From IMG/VR virus record IMGVR_UViG_3300031758_000512, positions 1 through 25,658 of that record: 25,658 bases of DNA; one strand, written 5' to 3'. Numbering within the stretch: the first letter of the stretch is position 1; every line of letters starts with the position of its first letter. Source of the DNA: a virus. Below, piece by piece: positions 21,385-25,658 of this stretch. The notes beneath the pieces are model-generated. The model was not told where the DNA came from. It saw only the letters and a list, made by a program, of their open reading frames with translations, and did no database searches. Made by a program: the position numbers and the translations under genes.

Positions 21385-22028
21385 CCTACCTAGAACTTGT
21401 CAATGATGTCCTTGTGCGACTGCGTGAAGAGACAGTATCTACTGTTTCTGAGACTACTTATTCTGCTTTGATTGGCAAGTTTGTTAACGATGCCAAACGA
21501 GCAATTGAAGACTCTTATGAGTGGAACATCTTGGGAACTACTGTTGTTCTCACGACCACTTCTGGTACATCTTCATATTCATTGACTGGTGCAGGTCAGA
21601 AGTTCCGTGTTCAAGATGTGATTAACGATACGGCAAACAATGGGATGACTAACATTCCTTTTGCCAACATGAATCGTTTTCTGAACTTTGGCAACCCTTC
21701 TAATGCCACTCCTACCTACTATGCGTTTGATGGCGTAGATGGCTCGTATGACACCAAGGTGAGTCTGTTTCCTGTTCCTGATGGCGTGTATACCCTCAAG
21801 TTCAGCATCATTGTTCCGCAAGCAACTCTCTCTTCTGATTCAACAGTAGTGTTGATGCCATCTGAGTTGATTGTCCAGAATGCTTATGCTCGTGCTTTGG
21901 TTGAGCGTGGTGAGGATGGTGGATTATCTTCTTCAGAAGCCTATTTGCTCTACAAGTCTATGCTTTCTGACTACATTGCTATGGAAGCCACTCGTTATCC
22001 TGAGTTTGGCTCTTTTGAGGCTATCTAA
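21381..22028 (+). CDS. Head-tail adaptor (P22 gp4-like)
   Basis: This 215-aa protein starts with MTYLELVNDVLVRLREETV, followed by FVNDAKRAIEDSYEWNIL, the helical N-terminal signature of phage gp4-like/connector adaptors, then a beta-rich domain (YDTKVSLFPVPDGVYTLKFSI) and a C-terminal helix (SSSEAYLLYKSML). It would bind under the portal ring and start the short tail. It lies between small virion genes and the stabilisation/nozzle gene, the expected position. TAATG couples it to the next gene. Confidence 0.75.
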   Translation: MTYLELVNDVLVRLREETVSTVSETTYSALIGKFVNDAKRAIEDSYEWNILGTTVVLTTTSGTSSYSLTGAGQKFRVQDVINDTANNGMTNIPFANMNRFLNFGNPSNATPTYYAFDGVDGSYDTKVSLFPVPDGVYTLKFSIIVPQATLSSDSTVVLMPSELIVQNAYARALVERGEDGGLSSSEAYLLYKSMLSDYIAMEATRYPEFGSFEAI

Positions 22029-23584
22029 TGGCTCAACCAATCCAAACATTCAGCATTAGCGCACCAGGCTTTTATGGGTTGAATACTCAGGATAGTCCAT
22101 TGGATTTGGCTAGTGGATTTGCTTTGGTTGCTACTAACTGTGTGATTGACCAATATGGTCGTATTGGATCAAGAAAAGGTTGGACAAGGGTTAATTCTTC
22201 TTCTGGAGACCTTGGTGCTAACGATGTTGGTGTGATCCATGAGTTAGTCCAGACTGATGGCACATTGACTGTGTTGTTTGCTGGCAACAATAAGATATTC
22301 AAACTGAGTAGCACTACTGTTACTGAGTTGACCTATGGGGGGGGTGGTTCTGCTCCTACCATCTCTGCTAGTAATTGGCAGTGTGCTTCTTTGAATGGAA
22401 TCACTTATTTCTTTCAAACAGGGCATGACCCAATCATTTACGACCCTGCTGTAAGTACAACCACTTATAGACGGGTTTCTGAGAAGTCAGGCTATGTAGG
22501 GACTGTTCCTAGTGGGAATCTCGCTATATCGGCTTATGGTCGCTTGTGGGTGGCTTCTACCAGTACAGATAAGGTCACTGTCAGCTTCTCTGATCTGATT
22601 GCAGGTCATGTGTGGTCTGGTGGCACGACAGGAACTTTGGATACGAGTAGAGTTTGGCCTAATGGTGCTGATGAAGTACAAGCCTTGGCTGCTCACAATG
22701 GATTCTTGTTTATCTTTGGCAAGAGACAGATTCTTGTCTATCAGGGGGCGACTACACCTTCTACGATGTCTATTTCTGACACAGTAGGTGGTATTGGTTG
22801 TTTAGCAAGAGACAGTGTTCAGACAACCAGTTCTGATGTGATCTTCTTGTCAAACAGTGGTGTTCGTTCTTTGATGAGAACCATTCAAGAGAAGTCTGCT
22901 CCTGAGAGAGATTTGTCTAAGAATGTGCGTAATGATTTGATGAGTGATGTTGCTTCTCAGAATCTGGCAAACATTAAGTCTGTTTACTCTGAGAGAGAAG
23001 GCTTCTATCTGTTGACGATGCCTGTTACGCAGTCTGTGTACTGTTTTGACAGTAAAGTTATCTTACAAGATGGTTCTTCCCGTGTAACGACATGGGACTC
23101 TATTACGCCTACTTGTTTGGCATCATTGAGGGATGGCTCTGTCTACATTGGTAAGAATGGCTACATTGGTCAATATACGGGCTATAACGACTATCAATCC
23201 ACTTATCGGATGCAGTATTACACAAACCATGCAGACCTTGGTAATGTGAATCAGACATCTGTTTTAAAGAAGATTTCCACTGTCGTGATTGGTGGGACAA
23301 ACCAACCAGTCATTTTTAAGTGGGGCTTTGACTTCAAGACGAACTATCTCAGTGCGACAACAACTATTCCTGTTCAGGGTATTGCCGAGTATGGAATTGC
23401 TGAATATGGTGCTAATGCAACAGTAGTAGCGGAGTATTCTGATGGCGTTGCACTGAATACATTGAAAGTATCTGCCAGTGGTACTGGTAAGGTTGTTCAA
23501 ACTGGTTATGAGTCTGATATTAACGGGTCACAGTTGTCGATCCAAAAGATTGAAATCCAAGCTAAGAATGGGAAACTATCATGA
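22028..23584 (+). CDS. Packaged-DNA stabilisation / tail nozzle protein (P22 gp10-like)
   Basis: This 518-aa protein begins with FYGLNTQDSPLDLASGFALVA and a CVIDQYGRIGSRKGW motif (about 38-52), then a long beta-propeller-like body (NGITYFFQTGHDPIIYD; NGFLFIFGKRQILVYQG). This is the outline of P22 gp10-type stabilisation proteins and podoviral tail nozzles, which seal the packaged head below the adaptor. Translation is coupled to the adaptor by TAATG and to the next gene by ATGA. No peptidase or lysozyme domain is visible. Confidence 0.75.
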   Translation: MAQPIQTFSISAPGFYGLNTQDSPLDLASGFALVATNCVIDQYGRIGSRKGWTRVNSSSGDLGANDVGVIHELVQTDGTLTVLFAGNNKIFKLSSTTVTELTYGGGGSAPTISASNWQCASLNGITYFFQTGHDPIIYDPAVSTTTYRRVSEKSGYVGTVPSGNLAISAYGRLWVASTSTDKVTVSFSDLIAGHVWSGGTTGTLDTSRVWPNGADEVQALAAHNGFLFIFGKRQILVYQGATTPSTMSISDTVGGIGCLARDSVQTTSSDVIFLSNSGVRSLMRTIQEKSAPERDLSKNVRNDLMSDVASQNLANIKSVYSEREGFYLLTMPVTQSVYCFDSKVILQDGSSRVTTWDSITPTCLASLRDGSVYIGKNGYIGQYTGYNDYQSTYRMQYYTNHADLGNVNQTSVLKKISTVVIGGTNQPVIFKWGFDFKTNYLSATTTIPVQGIAEYGIAEYGANATVVAEYSDGVALNTLKVSASGTGKVVQTGYESDINGSQLSIQKIEIQAKNGKLS

Positions 23585-24150
23585 GTAGTTATACAAAAAG
23601 CACTAACTTCGCCAGTAAAGATAACTTAACCTCTGGCAATCCTGCAAAGATTGTTAAAGGTACGGAGATTGATACTGAGTTCAACAACATTGCTACGGCT
23701 ATAAATAGTAAGCAAGACTATGACTCTGATCTAGCTGCCTTTGCCGCTAAGACTGCACCTACTGGTGATGTTGTTGGCACTACAGATACTCAAGGTCTGA
23801 CAAACAAGACTTTGACAAACCCAACTGTCACCAATTATGTTGAGACACCATTTACTGCTAACAGTTCTACAGCTATTACGTTAGATTTAACCAATGGTAC
23901 TGTTCAGATTATTACTTTGACAGGCAATGCAACAATTACAATGCCAACGGCTACATCTGGCAAGTCTTTTGTTTTGTTTTTAAAGCAAGATGCTACAGGC
24001 TCAAGGACAGTTACTTGGTCAACAGTTAAGTGGCCTTCTGGTACTGCACCAACTATTACAAGTACAGCATCTAAACAAGATATTTTCAGCTTCTTTGCTG
24101 ATGGTACTAATTGGTATGGTGTTACTGTTGGTCAGAACTACACTCCATAA
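23581..24150 (+). CDS. Short tail-appendage protein (189 aa)
   Basis: This 189-aa protein starts MSSYTKSTNFASKDNLTSG and KIVKGTEIDTEFNNIATAINSK, a fibre N-terminal motif frequent in podoviral tail appendages, followed by QGLTNKTLTNPTV and a beta-rich domain (ITLTGNATITMPTA; FFADGTNWYGVT) typical of fibre shafts. It is likely the connector or proximal part of the tail fibre. It is coupled to the nozzle gene by ATGA, and the last gene of the window starts 10 bases after its stop. Confidence 0.7.
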   Translation: MSSYTKSTNFASKDNLTSGNPAKIVKGTEIDTEFNNIATAINSKQDYDSDLAAFAAKTAPTGDVVGTTDTQGLTNKTLTNPTVTNYVETPFTANSSTAITLDLTNGTVQIITLTGNATITMPTATSGKSFVLFLKQDATGSRTVTWSTVKWPSGTAPTITSTASKQDIFSFFADGTNWYGVTVGQNYTP

Positions 24151-24160
24151 GGAATCATAA

Positions 24161-25658
24161 ATGTTTGCTTCTGGAAAATCAGCGTCAGTATCTGCTGTAG
24201 CCAACTACATCGAGGATGTGTTCAGCACATACCTTTACACAGGCAACGGCTCTACGCAGACCATCACCAACGGGATTGATCTATCTACTGAAGGTGGTTT
24301 GGTTTGGCTTAAGAACAGAGATGGTGTTCCTGCTAACCAAAATCATAACTTAGTGGACACTCTTAGAGGAATAAACAAACCTATTTATACAAACAGTGCT
24401 GGAGCGCAGCTTACACAAAACACTATTGCATCTTTTGATACAACGGGTTTTACTTTAGGTGGTTTTGGCCCTAACGGGGGAGGTGCTACATACGCCTCAT
24501 GGACATTCCGCAAGCAGCCGAAGTTCTTCACGCAAGGAACTTACTCTGGCAACGGATCAACGCAAGCCATCACGCATGACTTAGGATCAGCGCCAGGCTG
24601 CGTCATTGTCAAGAACATCACCACGTCTGGCAGCTGGATTGTTTGGCATCGCGGCCTTTCGTCTGGCTACTACATTCAGCTCAACGGCACAGGCGCTCAA
24701 GATAACTTAAACGCTGCAAGACGCTTTGGCAACAACAGCACAACTGTAGACCCAACATCCACGACAATCACTGTTGGCGATCTAATCAACACCAGTGGAG
24801 ACACCTGGGTTTATTACGCATTCGCCCACAACGCAGGAGGCTTTGGTCTGACTGGCAACGACAATGTGATTTCGTGTGGGTCGTTAACCGTACCTTCTAG
24901 TGGCGATGTCACAGTCACTTTAGGATATGAGCCTCAATGGGTAATGGTTAAGCGCACTGACTCATCAAGTGGCGGTAATTGGATTATTGAAGATGTCATG
25001 CGAGGGATGTCAAACACTTCATACGCTGATTTGTACCCCAACACTTCTGGTGCTGAATCCGCAAGCAGTGCCTATTCATCAATTATTCCAACTGCAACAG
25101 GCTTTGTTGGTGTTACATCTACATCAGCAACCGCTTTCATCAACAACGCCACCTATATCTACATCGCCATCCGCCGTGGCCCGATGAAAGTGCCTGAGAG
25201 TGGGACGAGTGTGTTTGCGCCTGTTGCAAATACGCAATCTAGCGGCACGGTTCGCACCATTGGTTTCACGGCAGACTTGGCAATTTCCACAGGAAGAACC
25301 ACAAACCTTCAGCGCATGTTTAATGACAGGCTGCGTGGGTTCTCGCAAACAAATACATCGACGGGTCCAAGGCTGTTTTCAAACACCACTGATGCAGAAA
25401 CCACAAGTTTCACGGGCGTTGGTGCAGTGACAAACACGAGCTATCAGGATGGCGATTATTTTGATCCGGGCATCTCAATGATCCGGTATTTGTTTGGCCG
25501 CGCCCCCGGCTTCTTTGATGAGGTTTGCTACACGGGGACGGGAAGTGCCACTACGTTTAGTCACAATTTGGGCGTAGTGCCAGAACTTCTCATAACAAAA
25601 AACAGAAGTAACGCTTCTAACTGGCGAGTGTATTCAGCAACTTTGGGTAACACAAAGT
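24161..25658 (+). CDS. Tail-fibre / receptor-binding-type protein, 3' end outside window
   Basis: The ATG at 24161 follows AAGGAA and the frame stays open for 499 codons to the window end. The start is MFASGKSASVSAVANYIEDVF. Repeated modules (YTGNGSTQTIT, YSGNGSTQAITHDLG, YTGTGSATTFSHNLG) are each followed by a P-x-(C/L)-(V/L)-I-(V/T)-K-N strand, as in large phage surface proteins with repeated beta domains (DUF7483-like). GC-richer codons than its neighbours hint at exchange, as is usual for host-range genes. It probably decorates the tail and contacts the host surface. Confidence 0.75.
   Translation, partial: MFASGKSASVSAVANYIEDVFSTYLYTGNGSTQTITNGIDLSTEGGLVWLKNRDGVPANQNHNLVDTLRGINKPIYTNSAGAQLTQNTIASFDTTGFTLGGFGPNGGGATYASWTFRKQPKFFTQGTYSGNGSTQAITHDLGSAPGCVIVKNITTSGSWIVWHRGLSSGYYIQLNGTGAQDNLNAARRFGNNSTTVDPTSTTITVGDLINTSGDTWVYYAFAHNAGGFGLTGNDNVISCGSLTVPSSGDVTVTLGYEPQWVMVKRTDSSSGGNWIIEDVMRGMSNTSYADLYPNTSGAESASSAYSSIIPTATGFVGVTSTSATAFINNATYIYIAIRRGPMKVPESGTSVFAPVANTQSSGTVRTIGFTADLAISTGRTTNLQRMFNDRLRGFSQTNTSTGPRLFSNTTDAETTSFTGVGAVTNTSYQDGDYFDPGISMIRYLFGRAPGFFDEVCYTGTGSATTFSHNLGVVPELLITKNRSNASNWRVYSATLGNTK

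Overview
The window is part of the genome of a tailed dsDNA bacteriophage with a short-tailed (podovirus-like) virion. The evidence is a complete run of head and neck genes (small and large terminase, portal, scaffold, major capsid protein, a gp4-like adaptor, a P22 gp10-like stabilisation/nozzle protein) followed directly by tail appendage genes, with no tape-measure or tail-tube gene between. The host cannot be read from the sequence. The early-gene repertoire and moderate base composition would fit a freshwater betaproteobacterial phage, but that is inference. No integrase, endolysin, DNA polymerase, RNA polymerase or tRNA was seen.

Layout. Positions 1-6604 are a leftward (minus-strand) early operon with tightly overlapping genes: an unknown leader gene, a tiny membrane protein, small zinc-knuckle and HTH proteins, a Sak4-like RecA-fold ATPase, a DUF669 single-strand DNA-binding protein, a Cas4/AddB-like PD-(D/E)XK nuclease, an SF2 helicase and small Cys-rich proteins. 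This is a recombination/replication module. Positions 6605-6771 are a divergent control region with a strong leftward sigma70-like promoter and three 17-bp operators of the form TCTAGC-N5-GCTAGA. Rightward from 6772 come a Cro/YdaS-type regulator, a cytosine-C5 DNA methyltransferase (dcm), a TOPRIM primase/RepA-like helicase, an array of 10-bp-phased GTACCGAA iterons, and a RusA-like resolvase. Positions 10780-11215 are non-coding and structured (DnaA boxes, hairpins, a G-run). Virion genes follow to the right end, where a tail-fibre gene runs off the window.

The most notable locus is 6984-7757. The methyltransferase is overprinted in the +1 frame by a second long reading frame whose protein sequence also looks like a real phage family. 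Both frames break at the same 9-C homopolymer (7476-7484). Adding one C would make both full length at once: methyltransferase motifs I-VIII would join motif X (AIGNGQVP), and the overprinted protein would join its own C-terminus (WPTPTATDW ... WTDLKPL). This is either a sequencing/assembly indel or a phase-variable tract. As written, the 257-codon frame is a chimera of the two.

The second notable feature is a dispersed replication-control landscape: 13 perfect direct and 4 perfect inverted GTACCGAA copies, a perfect 10-bp AT-looped palindrome, and a separate cluster of four DnaA-type boxes downstream. How the parts would work together: the Cro/YdaS protein probably sets the balance between the leftward and rightward operons. 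The helicase/primase and iterons would start replication, and the nuclease, SSB, Sak4 and RusA would handle recombination intermediates. The rightward late genes build and fill the capsid.
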